DNA of 64,000 nucleotides from assembly GCF_051487185.1 (NCBI RefSeq), contig NZ_JAHVDK010000004.1:124001-188000 (forward strand), written 5' to 3'. This DNA comes from Inquilinus limosus_F (GTDB lineage Bacteria; Pseudomonadota; Alphaproteobacteria; DSM-16000; Inquilinaceae). Positions within the stretch are counted from its first letter, which is position 1; each line of letters begins with the position of its first letter. The position numbers and the translations under genes are program-made. The notes below the pieces were generated by a model. The model did no database searches. It saw only the letters and a program-made list of their open reading frames with translations, and was not told where the DNA came from. This document shows, piece after piece, positions 9,764-18,238 of this stretch.

Positions 9764-11374
9764 ATGATCAGCCGGCAGATTCAAGACTGCACAGCGCCAT
9801 CTTTCCTGCGTGTCACATCAAGGCGCGCGTCCCGGCGGCTCATCGCGGCCGCGGCGCTTGCTGCCATCACGCTGACCGTCGCTGGACCGGCGGCACAGGC
9901 AGCGGACACGGCCCCGACAGTGACGATGGACGCATGGATCCAGGCCCTGGAGCCCGAGCTCGAAACCTATGTGGCGGCCGGGATGAAGGCGTTCGATACG
10001 CCCGGCCTTGCCATCGGCATCGTCAGCGGTGACAGCCTGGTCTACGCCCGCGGCTTCGGGGTGCGAAGCAAGGCGAAAGGCGGGACGGTCGGCACGCGCA
10101 CCGTGTTCCAGATCGGCTCGACCACCAAAGCGTTCCTCGCCGCCACCCTGGCGATCGCCGTGGACCGCGGCAAGCTGCGCTGGGACGACCGCATCGTCGA
10201 TCTCGACCCGGATTTCCAGCTGAAGGACCCCTGGGTGACGCGCGAGTTCCGGGTCTTCGACCTGCTCGCGCAGCGCTCGGGCCTGCCGCCCTACGCCAAT
10301 GATTCGCTCGGAATCCTGGGGCTGGACGAAGCGGCGCTGATCCGGTCGTTGCGCCATGTCGAGCCGGTGTCGAGCTTCCGCTCCACCTTCGCCTACACCA
10401 ACATCACGCACATGCTGGCCGGCCGCATCGTCGCACGCGGCGAGGAGGCCCCGGACTGGAACGCGGTGCTGCGCCGGGACCTGCTGGAGCCGCTCGGCAT
10501 GGCCGAGACGTCGACGACCGCCGAGGCGATCGAGGCTGCGCCGGACCACACCCAGGGCCATCGCTGGACCCCCGACGGCACGGTCGAGGTGCCGTTCACC
10601 CCGCTGTTCCCCTATGCCTTCGGCGGCGCGGGCGACATGAACTCCACCATCGAGGACATGGCGCGCTGGCTGCGGCTGCAGCTGCGCGACGGCAGCTTCG
10701 ACGGGCGCCGCATCATCTCACCGGAGAACCTGGCGGTCACCCGCGCCGCGCGGGTGGGAATCAACGACAAGGTCTTCTACGCGATGGGCTGGGTCGGCGT
10801 CCTGACCCCGAACGGCCGCGTCATCTGGCACAATGGCGGGACCCCCAGCTTCGGCGCCTATGTCGGCTTCGCGCCGGAGAAGGATGTCGGGGTCATCGTC
10901 CTGACCAATGCCGAGAATGTCGGGTTCCCCGACGCCGTGGGCGCCTGGGTGATGGACCGGCTGCTGGATAATCCGCGGGTCGACCACGTCGCGGCCGCGC
11001 TCGAGGCGGCGAAGTCCCGATTCGCCGAGTCGGCAAAGGCGTTCGTGAGGCCGGCGAACCCGCAGCCGGCCCTGCCGCTGGCGCCGTTGGCCGGCAGCTA
11101 CGTGGAGCCGAGCTTCGGCAAGGCCGCGCTGCGCCAGGACGGCGACGGAGCGGTGCTGGAGCTGCAGGATGGCGGCGCCGCGCTGGAGCTGGAGCCTTGG
11201 GACGGCAGCGTCTTCACGATCCGGCAGAAGCCGGTGGGCCGGTTCGCCGCCATTGTCGAGAACAGCGGCCCCAACCCGAGCGGCTTCGCCCAGTTCCAGA
11301 TCGACACGGACGGAACGAAGCCCCTGCTCCGTCTCACCATCGAAAACCAGTCCTATATCTTCCGGCGCGAATAG
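9764..11374 (+). CDS. Serine hydrolase, beta-lactamase/PBP4* family, with C-terminal domain
   Basis: The ATG at 9764 sits behind GGGGGGGAGA and gives 536 residues. A long N-terminal region with a hydrophobic stretch (about residues 24-46, ending AQA|A) looks like a signal peptide. Class C-like catalytic motifs are present: S-T-T-K at 119-122, Y-T-N at about 211, and H-N-G at about 356 in place of K-T-G. After residue 430 there is a beta-rich domain resembling DUF3471-type tails of S12-family esterases and peptidases. It is divergent from the ABC operon across an AT-rich spacer (9593-9763). It could be an esterase, D-aminopeptidase or carboxypeptidase rather than a true beta-lactamase. Confidence 0.88.
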   Translation: MISRQIQDCTAPSFLRVTSRRASRRLIAAAALAAITLTVAGPAAQAADTAPTVTMDAWIQALEPELETYVAAGMKAFDTPGLAIGIVSGDSLVYARGFGVRSKAKGGTVGTRTVFQIGSTTKAFLAATLAIAVDRGKLRWDDRIVDLDPDFQLKDPWVTREFRVFDLLAQRSGLPPYANDSLGILGLDEAALIRSLRHVEPVSSFRSTFAYTNITHMLAGRIVARGEEAPDWNAVLRRDLLEPLGMAETSTTAEAIEAAPDHTQGHRWTPDGTVEVPFTPLFPYAFGGAGDMNSTIEDMARWLRLQLRDGSFDGRRIISPENLAVTRAARVGINDKVFYAMGWVGVLTPNGRVIWHNGGTPSFGAYVGFAPEKDVGVIVLTNAENVGFPDAVGAWVMDRLLDNPRVDHVAAALEAAKSRFAESAKAFVRPANPQPALPLAPLAGSYVEPSFGKAALRQDGDGAVLELQDGGAALELEPWDGSVFTIRQKPVGRFAAIVENSGPNPSGFAQFQIDTDGTKPLLRLTIENQSYIFRRE

Positions 11375-11391
11375 CGAGTGATCGGCGCCCG

Positions 11392-12339
11392 TCAGACGAT
11401 CGCGGCGGCCGGCATTCCTCCCATCACCTCCAGCCATGCCTCGGCCAGGCCCGGAACGCACAGCGCCCAGGCGGCGAGCCGGGCCTTGATCTTGCCGACG
11501 GCCGAGGCCTGCACCGGCTCGAACGTGTCGAGCCAGCTGGCGAAGGCCTTGTGCGGCAGCACGCCGTGGCGGTCGGCCAGGGCCCAGAGCCAGGTCGCAT
11601 GCACCAGGCGGATGCTGACCGGGACGCGGTCGAGGCCGAGCGCCTGCGCGGCGCAGATCCGGTGCCGGCCGGCCAGCATCCGGTAGAACGCGCCGTCCGG
11701 CCCGACCGCGACGATGATGTCGCCCTCGGTGCGCTCGCTGCGGGGATCGCGGCCACGGGCCGGGGCGAAATCCGGGGTCAGGTCCCGCGGCGTCACGCCA
11801 TGGGTGCGGATGCTGTCGAGCAGCGATTCGCAGTAGCGGCGGTAGGATTCGATCGCTCCGACGCTGTCGAGCACCAGTGGGCCGACCTGCATCGGGCGGC
11901 CGGCCTCCATCAGGCGCAGCAGCCTTCGATAGCTGGCGGTGTCGGCCGGGGCGCCGCCCCAGACCAGGTCATGGAACCACTGGTGGTGGAAGCTTTCCGC
12001 CACCGGCTTCGAGATCTCCGACCAGTCGCCGGCATCGATGAAGCGGTCGCGCAGCCAGACCGGCTGGCCCCGGGCATGCACCTGGGTGGCCAGGGTCCTG
12101 GTCACGAGCCGTGTCGGCACCCAGCGCAGCAGGGCGGGCCCGTAGAAGATCCGCGCATCGCGAGGAGAGACCAGGGATCGCTCGGGACATTCCGGTAGTT
12201 TTTTCAGATCCCTTAGCATCCTTCCAGGGAATCTCAAACGAGACTCCAGGATCGTCTGCGGCCTCGATTTGTCTTGGGTCTCAGAGACTTGCTGAAAGAG
12301 AGGAATGATGGCGGCGTCGGCGCGCTGATACGTCAGCAT
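11392..12339 (-). CDS. ParB/Srx-like GRHR-motif protein
   Basis: The ATG at 12339 has GGGGAGAG just upstream and yields 315 residues. No signal peptide or membrane segment is seen. The first two thirds are unrecognised. Around residues 210-260 there is a ParB/sulfiredoxin-like segment: DIIVAVGPDGAFYRMLAGRH, followed by RICAAQALG. The GRHR box is the phosphate-binding motif of that fold. Proteins with this segment outside chromosome partitioning are often nucleotide-binding enzymes of unclear role. The 3' end is 17 bases from the convergent hydrolase gene. The function is not assigned. Confidence 0.7.
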   Translation of the reverse strand: MLTYQRADAAIIPLFQQVSETQDKSRPQTILESRLRFPGRMLRDLKKLPECPERSLVSPRDARIFYGPALLRWVPTRLVTRTLATQVHARGQPVWLRDRFIDAGDWSEISKPVAESFHHQWFHDLVWGGAPADTASYRRLLRLMEAGRPMQVGPLVLDSVGAIESYRRYCESLLDSIRTHGVTPRDLTPDFAPARGRDPRSERTEGDIIVAVGPDGAFYRMLAGRHRICAAQALGLDRVPVSIRLVHATWLWALADRHGVLPHKAFASWLDTFEPVQASAVGKIKARLAAWALCVPGLAEAWLEVMGGMPAAAIV

Positions 12340-12486
12340 TGCTTCTCTCCCCACTCGCAAGACTGTCTTTGTAATGAAAGCGTCACAATATTGCAAGAAT
12401 GGGGCATGGCAGCTTCCGTGCCGGCCGGCGTTTCCGCCATAATCCCGGTGCCGATTCGTCGGTGATGAAGCGCGAGGAGATGTCCC

Positions 12487-13587
12487 ATGGCCGCAACCCG
12501 CCGCACCGCGATCGGCCTGATGAGCGGCACCTCGATGGACGGGATCGACGTCGCGGTGATCGAGACCGACGGCGAGACCGTCTTCGTCTGCGGCGCCGCC
12601 GCGACCACGCCCTACACCGACGTGGTGCGCGACGCCCTGCTGGCGGTGGCGCGCGACCCCGAGCGTGCCGAGCATGAGGAGCTCGCCGAGCTGTCCGCCG
12701 CGGTGACCGACCTGAACGCCGCGGCCGTGCGCCGCTTGCTCGATGAGACCGGGCTGAAGCCCGAGACCGTCGATGTGGTCGGGATGCACGGCCAGACCGT
12801 CCTGCACCGGCCGGAGCGGCGCTTCACCCGGCAGCTCGGCGACGGCGCCCGGCTGGCCGCGGCGCTGGGCATCCCCTGCGTCAACGACTTCCGTTCCGCC
12901 GATGTCGCCGCCGGCGGCCAGGGCGCGCCCTTCGCGCCGCTGTACCACGCCGCCCTGGCGAAGGACCTGCCCCGGCCGCTGGCGGTGCTGAATCTCGGCG
13001 GTGTTGGCAACGTCACGGTGATCGAGGAAGACGCGATCACCGCCTTCGACACCGGCCCGGCCAGCGCCATGATCGACGATTGGGTGCAGCGGCACACCGG
13101 CGCCCGCTACGACGAGGACGGCCGCATCGCCGCGAGCGGCCGGGTGGCCGAGGACCGGCTGGCGGCGCTGCTGGCCCATCCGTATTTCGACGCGCCGCCG
13201 CCGAAATCGCTGGACCGCAACGACTTCCCGCTGTCGGCGGTGGACGGTCTGTCGCTGGCGGACGGCGCCGCCACCCTGGCCGCCTTCACCGTCGCCTCGG
13301 TGGCGGCATCGCGCCGGCACTTCGCCGCGGCGCCCGGGCGCTGGCTGGTCACCGGCGGCGGCCGGCACAACGGGACGCTGATGGCCGGGCTAGGGCGGGC
13401 GCTGGGCGTGCCGGTCGACCCGGTCGAGGCGGTGGGCTGGGACGGCGACGCGCTGGAGGCGCAGGCCTTCGCCTTCCTCGCCGTGCGCTCGCTGGACGGG
13501 CTGCCGCTGAGCCTGCCGACCACCACCGGCGTGCCCCGGCCGATGACCGGTGGCGTGCTGCACCGCCCGTTGTCCCGAGCGGCATGA
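12487..13587 (+). CDS. anmK: Anhydro-N-acetylmuramic acid kinase
   Basis: This cytoplasmic kinase of murein recycling phosphorylates and opens 1,6-anhydro-MurNAc to give MurNAc-6-phosphate. The 366-residue length is normal. Family hallmarks are the N-terminal phosphate loop LMSGTSMDGIDVAV (about residues 11-24), the DVVGMHGQTVLHRP segment, FDTGPASAMIDDW, and the C-terminal GGGRHN motif. GAGGAG lies 7-8 bases before the ATG. The next gene downstream on the same strand is a serine hydrolase, which fits a cell-wall recycling context. Confidence 0.96.
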   Translation: MAATRRTAIGLMSGTSMDGIDVAVIETDGETVFVCGAAATTPYTDVVRDALLAVARDPERAEHEELAELSAAVTDLNAAAVRRLLDETGLKPETVDVVGMHGQTVLHRPERRFTRQLGDGARLAAALGIPCVNDFRSADVAAGGQGAPFAPLYHAALAKDLPRPLAVLNLGGVGNVTVIEEDAITAFDTGPASAMIDDWVQRHTGARYDEDGRIAASGRVAEDRLAALLAHPYFDAPPPKSLDRNDFPLSAVDGLSLADGAATLAAFTVASVAASRRHFAAAPGRWLVTGGGRHNGTLMAGLGRALGVPVDPVEAVGWDGDALEAQAFAFLAVRSLDGLPLSLPTTTGVPRPMTGGVLHRPLSRAA

Positions 13588-13611
13588 TGGGGGATTCGCC
13601 TTCCTCCTTTT

Positions 13612-13706
13612 TGTCATCGCCGGGCTTGACCCGGCGATCCAGGGGCCACTATGGGCAGATCCCACCGGGAAGCCCCTGGATGCCCGGGTCAAGCCCGGGC
13701 ATGACA
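13612..13706. repeat. Dispersed palindromic intergenic element
   Basis: About 95 bases bounded by TGTCAT and ATGACA. Each arm carries a small palindrome (cgggcttgacccg on the left; cccgggtcaagcccggg on the right), and the arms also pair with each other through ATCCAGGGGC/GCCCCTGGAT. This pattern is common in intergenic repeats of alphaproteobacteria. It fills most of the space between anmK and the following hydrolase gene. Confidence 0.75.
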
Positions 13707-13743
13707 GTAGAGGGCTAGACCTTCTTCTTTTGGACGCCGTCGA

Positions 13744-14757
13744 ATGAGCCTTGCCGCCGCGGCCGACGCCGCCTTCGCCCTGGTCGACGAAGCGATCGAT
13801 GCCGGCCGCATCCCCGGCGCCGTGCTGGGGCTGGTTACCCGCAATGGCGACCGCGCGATCCGCTTCGGCGGCCACGCCGCCCTGGTGCCGGAGCGCGCGG
13901 CCCTGGCCGAGGATGCGCTGTTCGACCTGGCCAGCCTGACCAAGGTGATCTTCACGACATCCGAGGTGCTGCGGCTGGTCGAGCAGGGGCGGATCGACCT
14001 GTCCGACCCGCTGGCGCTGCACCTGCCGGACCTGCGGCAGTATCAGCCCGAGCACTGGGTCCGGCAGGTCACCGTGCGGCAGCTGCTGTCCCATCATTCC
14101 GGCCTGCCGGCGGTGGAGCCGCTCTACACCTGGGGCAGCGACCCGGAGACGCTGAAGGCGCTGGTGCTGCAGAAGGACTGGGTGGCCGGCGCCGACGTCT
14201 ATTCCGACGTCAACTACTTGCTGCTGGGCATCCTGGTCGAGCGCCTCAGGGACCGGCCGCTGCGCGAGCTGCTGCCGCCCGGCGACTTCGCCGTCAGCCC
14301 CGGCCCTACCCGCGCCGTCGCCACCGAGCGCTGCACCTGGCGTGGCCGGGTGATGCGCGGCGAAGTGCACGACGAGAACGCCTATGCCCTCGGCGGCCTG
14401 GCCGGCCATGCCGGGCTGTTCGGCAGCGCCGCCGCGGTGCTGGATTTCGCGCAGGCGTTGCTGGCCGGCGGCGTGCTGCGCCCGGCGACGATCGCCGAGG
14501 TCCTGCGCGCCGAGGGCCATCCGCACGGCCTCGGCTGGCAGGTGCGGCACGAAGGCTGGTCCGGCGGGTCGTTGTGCTCGCCCGACACGATCGGCCACAC
14601 CGGCTTCACCGGCACGGCGCTGTGGATCGACCTGGAGCGCGGCCATGCCTGGACGCTGCTGACCAACCGGATCCACCCGTCGCGCCATGTCGAGACCGGC
14701 ATCCAGCCCCTGCGCCGGGCGGTGTCGAATGCGGTCTCGGCAGCCTGGCCGTTCTGA
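13744..14757 (+). CDS. Serine hydrolase, class C beta-lactamase-like
   Basis: A 337-residue protein with S12-family motifs: S-L-T-K at 64-67, a Tyr at about 153 within VYSDVNY, and H-T-G at about 285 in place of K-T-G. LFDLASLTKV and LSHHSGLPA are typical of this group. No signal peptide is evident, so it is probably cytoplasmic. It follows anmK after a repeat element on the same strand, which makes a murein-fragment peptidase or esterase attractive, but the substrate is not proven. There is no strong ribosome site before the ATG. Confidence 0.88.
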   Translation: MSLAAAADAAFALVDEAIDAGRIPGAVLGLVTRNGDRAIRFGGHAALVPERAALAEDALFDLASLTKVIFTTSEVLRLVEQGRIDLSDPLALHLPDLRQYQPEHWVRQVTVRQLLSHHSGLPAVEPLYTWGSDPETLKALVLQKDWVAGADVYSDVNYLLLGILVERLRDRPLRELLPPGDFAVSPGPTRAVATERCTWRGRVMRGEVHDENAYALGGLAGHAGLFGSAAAVLDFAQALLAGGVLRPATIAEVLRAEGHPHGLGWQVRHEGWSGGSLCSPDTIGHTGFTGTALWIDLERGHAWTLLTNRIHPSRHVETGIQPLRRAVSNAVSAAWPF

Positions 14758-14890
14758 GGTAGCCGCCCTCGCCCGGCGACACCGCGATTGACAGCCGATT
14801 CCCGGCCATCTTCCATGGGCGACAACCGATCCGGCTGCAGGAAAAGCCGGAGTTTTCTTATAAAATTCAATGCATAGGGGGACCGCCACG

Positions 14891-16705
14891 ATGAGATCCC
14901 GCCTACTGGCCGTCGGTACCGCCACAGCCGCCCTGCTGTGGGGCATGGCCGCGCCGGCCCAGACCGCCGCACCCGCCGCCCCGACCCCGGAGGAGGCCCG
15001 CGCCTTCGTCGAGACGGCCGAGGCCGATCTGGCGGCGACCAGCGAATACCTCAACAAGGCATCCTGGGTGCGCGCCACCTTCATCACCGAGGACACCCAG
15101 TGGCTCGAGGCCAAGGCCAATGGCGAGTGGACCGAGAAGACCTCCGCCTATGCCAAGCAGGCCGCGCGCTTCGACGGGGTCGAGCTCGACCCGGTGACGC
15201 GGCGCAAGCTCGACATCCTGAAGCGCAACATCGTCCTGCCGGCGCCGGACCGGCCGGGCGCGGCGCGCGAACTGGCGACGCTGAGCACCAAGCTCGATTC
15301 CATCTACTCGACCGGCGAGTTCCAGGTCCGGGGCAAGACCCTGAACCTCAGCGACGCCGAGGACATCCTGGCCGCCTCCCGCGATCCGGCCGAGACCAGG
15401 GCGGTGTGGGAGGGCTGGCACACGATCTCGCCGGTGATGCGGCCGGACTACGCCCGGTTGGTGGAGCTGGCGAATGAAGGCGCGCGGGAGCTGGGCTATG
15501 CCGACACCGGCGCCCTGTGGCGGTCCGGCTACGACATGCCGGCGGATGACTTCGCCGCCGAGACCGACCGGCTGTGGGGCCAGGTGGAGCCCTTCTACAA
15601 GAACCTGCACTGCTATGTCCGCGGCCGGCTGAACGAGAAATACGGCGATGCCGTCCAGCCGAAGACCGGCCCGATCCGCGCCGACATCTTGGGCAACATG
15701 TGGGCCCAGTCCTGGGGCAACATCTACGACCTGGTGGCGCCGAAGGACGAGACCGAGGGCTACAACCTGGACAAGCTGCTGGTCGACCGCGGCTACGACC
15801 CGATCAGGATGGTGAAGACCGGCGAGGCCTTCTACACCTCGCTGGGCCTCGCGCCCTTGCCCGAGACCTTCTGGAAGCGGTCGCAGATCGTGCGGCCGGA
15901 GGGGCGCGACGTCGTCTGCCACGCCTCGGCCTGGGATCTGGACGACCGCGACGACATCCGCATCAAGATGTGCACCAAGGTGAACGGCGAGGACTTCTAC
16001 ACCGTCCACCACGAGCTCGGGCACAACTACTATCAGCGCGCCTACAAGGACCAGCCCCACATCTTCAAGAACGGGGCCAATGACGGATTCCACGAGGCGA
16101 TCGGCGACTTCGTCGGCCTGTCGGCGCTGACCCCGACCTATCTCAACCAGATCGGCCTCTTGGACAAGGTGCCGGGCCCGGAGGGCGACATCCCCTTCCT
16201 GCTGAAGATGGCGCTCGACAAGATCGCCTTCCTGCCCTTCGGCCTCCTGGTCGACCGCTGGCGCTGGGACGTGTTCGCCGGCCGCACGACACCGGAGTCC
16301 TACAACGACGCCTGGTGGGCGCTGCGATTGAAGTATCAGGGGCTGGTGCCGCCCGGGCCGCGCCCGGCCGACGCCTTCGACCCCGGCGCCAAGTACCACA
16401 TCCCCGGCAATACGCCGTACACCCGCTACTTCCTGGCCCATATCTACCAGTTCCAGTTCCATCGCGCCGCCTGCAAGCAGGCCGGCTGGACCGGGCCGCT
16501 GCACCGCTGCTCGGTCTACGGCAACAAGGAGGTCGGCCAGCGCTTCAACGCGATGCTGGAGATGGGCCAGTCCAAGCCCTGGCCGGATGAGCTCGAAGCC
16601 TTCACCGGCGAGCGCCAGACCGACGCCAGCGCCGTGGCCGAGTACTTCCAGCCGCTGAACGACTGGCTGGCCGAGCAGACCAAGGGCCAGAGCTGCGGGT
16701 GGTGA
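14891..16705 (+). CDS. M2 family metallopeptidase (ACE-like peptidyl-dipeptidase)
   Basis: The ATG at 14891, with AGGGGG upstream, gives 604 residues and a signal peptide ending near APAQ|TAA; an in-frame ATG at 14870 is less likely. The zinc site is intact: HELGH at about 374-378 and the third ligand Glu at about 402 in HEAIGD. Angiotensin-converting-enzyme-like features include the FFLAHIYQFQFH-type C-terminal helix (here YFLAHIYQFQFHRAAC). It would cleave dipeptides from the C-terminus of peptides in the periplasm. It is a single gene with its own AT-rich promoter region. Confidence 0.93.
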   Translation: MRSRLLAVGTATAALLWGMAAPAQTAAPAAPTPEEARAFVETAEADLAATSEYLNKASWVRATFITEDTQWLEAKANGEWTEKTSAYAKQAARFDGVELDPVTRRKLDILKRNIVLPAPDRPGAARELATLSTKLDSIYSTGEFQVRGKTLNLSDAEDILAASRDPAETRAVWEGWHTISPVMRPDYARLVELANEGARELGYADTGALWRSGYDMPADDFAAETDRLWGQVEPFYKNLHCYVRGRLNEKYGDAVQPKTGPIRADILGNMWAQSWGNIYDLVAPKDETEGYNLDKLLVDRGYDPIRMVKTGEAFYTSLGLAPLPETFWKRSQIVRPEGRDVVCHASAWDLDDRDDIRIKMCTKVNGEDFYTVHHELGHNYYQRAYKDQPHIFKNGANDGFHEAIGDFVGLSALTPTYLNQIGLLDKVPGPEGDIPFLLKMALDKIAFLPFGLLVDRWRWDVFAGRTTPESYNDAWWALRLKYQGLVPPGPRPADAFDPGAKYHIPGNTPYTRYFLAHIYQFQFHRAACKQAGWTGPLHRCSVYGNKEVGQRFNAMLEMGQSKPWPDELEAFTGERQTDASAVAEYFQPLNDWLAEQTKGQSCGW

Positions 16706-16733
16706 AGCGCTCAAGACTGAAGGGCCGGTGCCG

Positions 16734-16850
16734 CCCCCTCACCCGGAACCGCTGACGCGGTTACGACCTCTCCCCGAGGGAGAGGTGATCCTCCCTCTCC
16801 TCGGGGAGAGGGAGGGGCCCGACGCCGAAGGCGGCGGGAGGGTGAGGGGG
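16734..16850. repeat. Dispersed inverted-repeat element (ccctcacccgg family)
   Basis: An element bounded by the inverted ends CCCCCTCAC and GTGAGGGGG. It holds an internal GAGGGAGAGG/CCTCTCCTC palindrome and the motif cacccggaaccgctgacgcg. Close relatives lie at 24946-25003 and 25026-25082. It fills the gap between the M2 peptidase gene and the convergent glutamine synthetase-like gene. Confidence 0.7.
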
Positions 16851-16863
16851 CGACCGCAGCCCC

Positions 16864-18225
16864 TCACACCACCCGTGCGTACCAGTCGAAGTCGAGCGGC
16901 GGGACCTGGGCGTGGAAGCGGCGGTATTCGGCCAACTTGATCTTCGCGAAGGCGTCGACGAAGGCGTCGCCGAGATAGTCCCGCATCAGGCTGGAGGCCC
17001 GGAAGTCGCGGATCGAATCCAGCCAGTTCGGCGGAATGTCGGAGGCCGGGGCGCCGTAGCCGTTGCCGGTCACCGGCGGGCCGGGATCCCGCTTGTCGCG
17101 GATGCCGCGATGCATCCCGGCCAGCGCCGCCGCCAGCGCCAGATAGGGGTTGGCGTCGGCGCCCGCGACACGGTGTTCGACATGCTTCGCCGCCGGCGGG
17201 CCCACCGGCACGCGCAGCGCCACGGTGCGGTTGTTGACGCCCCAGGTCGGCGCCAGCGGCGCGTAGCTGAGGGTCTGGAACCGGCGATAGGAGTTGGCGT
17301 TCGGCGCGAAGATCAGCATGCCGTCGCGGATCGTCGCCCCCATGCCGCCGATGGCGTGGCGCAACAGCTCGTCACCGCCCTCGGCCGCGAACAGGTTGCC
17401 GCCGTCGCCATCGGCCAGGCTGATGTGGAGATGCGTACCGCTGCCCGTCTCGCCGGCATAGGGCTTGGCCATGAAGGTGGCCTCCATGCCGTGCCGCCGG
17501 GCCACGGCGCGGACCAGCCGCTTGTACATGATCGCGTCGTCGGCCGCCCGCAGCGCGTCCGCCCGGTGCTTCAGGTTGATCTCGACCTGGCCCGGCGCGT
17601 ATTCGCTGATCGCCGTGTCGGCCGGCAGGCCCTGGACCTCGCAGCAGGCGTAGAGATCGGCCAGGAAGTCGCCGAGCTCGTCGAGATCGGCCATGCCATA
17701 GGCCTGCTTGCCGGTGCTGGCGCCGCGGGGCGGGATTGGCCGTCCGGTCTCGCGCCAGGACGCGTCGAAGACGTAGAACTCCAGCTCCACCGCCACCACG
17801 GGATGGAGGCCGTCGGCCGCGAGGCGGGACACCACCCGGGCCAGCACCTGGCGCGGATCGTAGGCGGAGGGCGTGCCGTCCAGCTCGAACAGCGTCAGCA
17901 GGACCTGGGCCGAGGGCTCGGCCTTCCACGGCACCGGCACCAGCGTGCCGGGCACCGGCCGGGCGGTGCGGTCGGCGTCGCCGTCCTCCCACACCAGCCC
18001 GGTCTCCTCCACGTCGGCCCCGGTGATGTCGAGGCTGATGATCGAGCCGGGCATGTAGCGGCCGTTCCGCCAGATCCGCTCCAGCTCGCCGACTGGGATG
18101 CGCTTGCCGCGCTGCACGCCGCAGGCGTCGGTCAGCAGGATGTCGACGAAGCGGATGTCGCGGTGCCGGGCCAGGAAATCGAGGCATTCCTGGGCGGGAT
18201 CCGCGGCCTTGGTCGCGTCGGGCAC
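16864..18225 (-). CDS. Glutamine synthetase family protein, PuuA-like (gamma-glutamylpolyamine synthetase)
   Basis: Members of this subfamily ligate glutamate to an amine such as putrescine using ATP. The 453-residue protein aligns by eye with PuuA throughout: GVQRGKRIPV near the N-terminus, VAVELEFYVFD, PGQVEINLKH, FMAKPYAGETGSGTHLHISL, and NNRTVALRVP with EHRVAGADANPYL. I prefer a GTG start at 18225, which has GGGAGGA 6 bases upstream; an ATG at 18246 overlaps the upstream aminotransferase stop region. It follows a class III aminotransferase, as in puu-like polyamine gene sets. The actual amine is unknown. Confidence 0.88.
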   Translation of the reverse strand: MPDATKAADPAQECLDFLARHRDIRFVDILLTDACGVQRGKRIPVGELERIWRNGRYMPGSIISLDITGADVEETGLVWEDGDADRTARPVPGTLVPVPWKAEPSAQVLLTLFELDGTPSAYDPRQVLARVVSRLAADGLHPVVAVELEFYVFDASWRETGRPIPPRGASTGKQAYGMADLDELGDFLADLYACCEVQGLPADTAISEYAPGQVEINLKHRADALRAADDAIMYKRLVRAVARRHGMEATFMAKPYAGETGSGTHLHISLADGDGGNLFAAEGGDELLRHAIGGMGATIRDGMLIFAPNANSYRRFQTLSYAPLAPTWGVNNRTVALRVPVGPPAAKHVEHRVAGADANPYLALAAALAGMHRGIRDKRDPGPPVTGNGYGAPASDIPPNWLDSIRDFRASSLMRDYLGDAFVDAFAKIKLAEYRRFHAQVPPLDFDWYARVV

Positions 18226-18238
18226 GGCGGGTCCTCCC

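Noticed and set aside
9764..14757. True beta-lactamases conferring drug resistance
   Set aside because: Both hydrolases have H-x-G in place of K-T-G and sit in metabolic or cell-wall contexts. S12-type esterase or peptidase is more likely.
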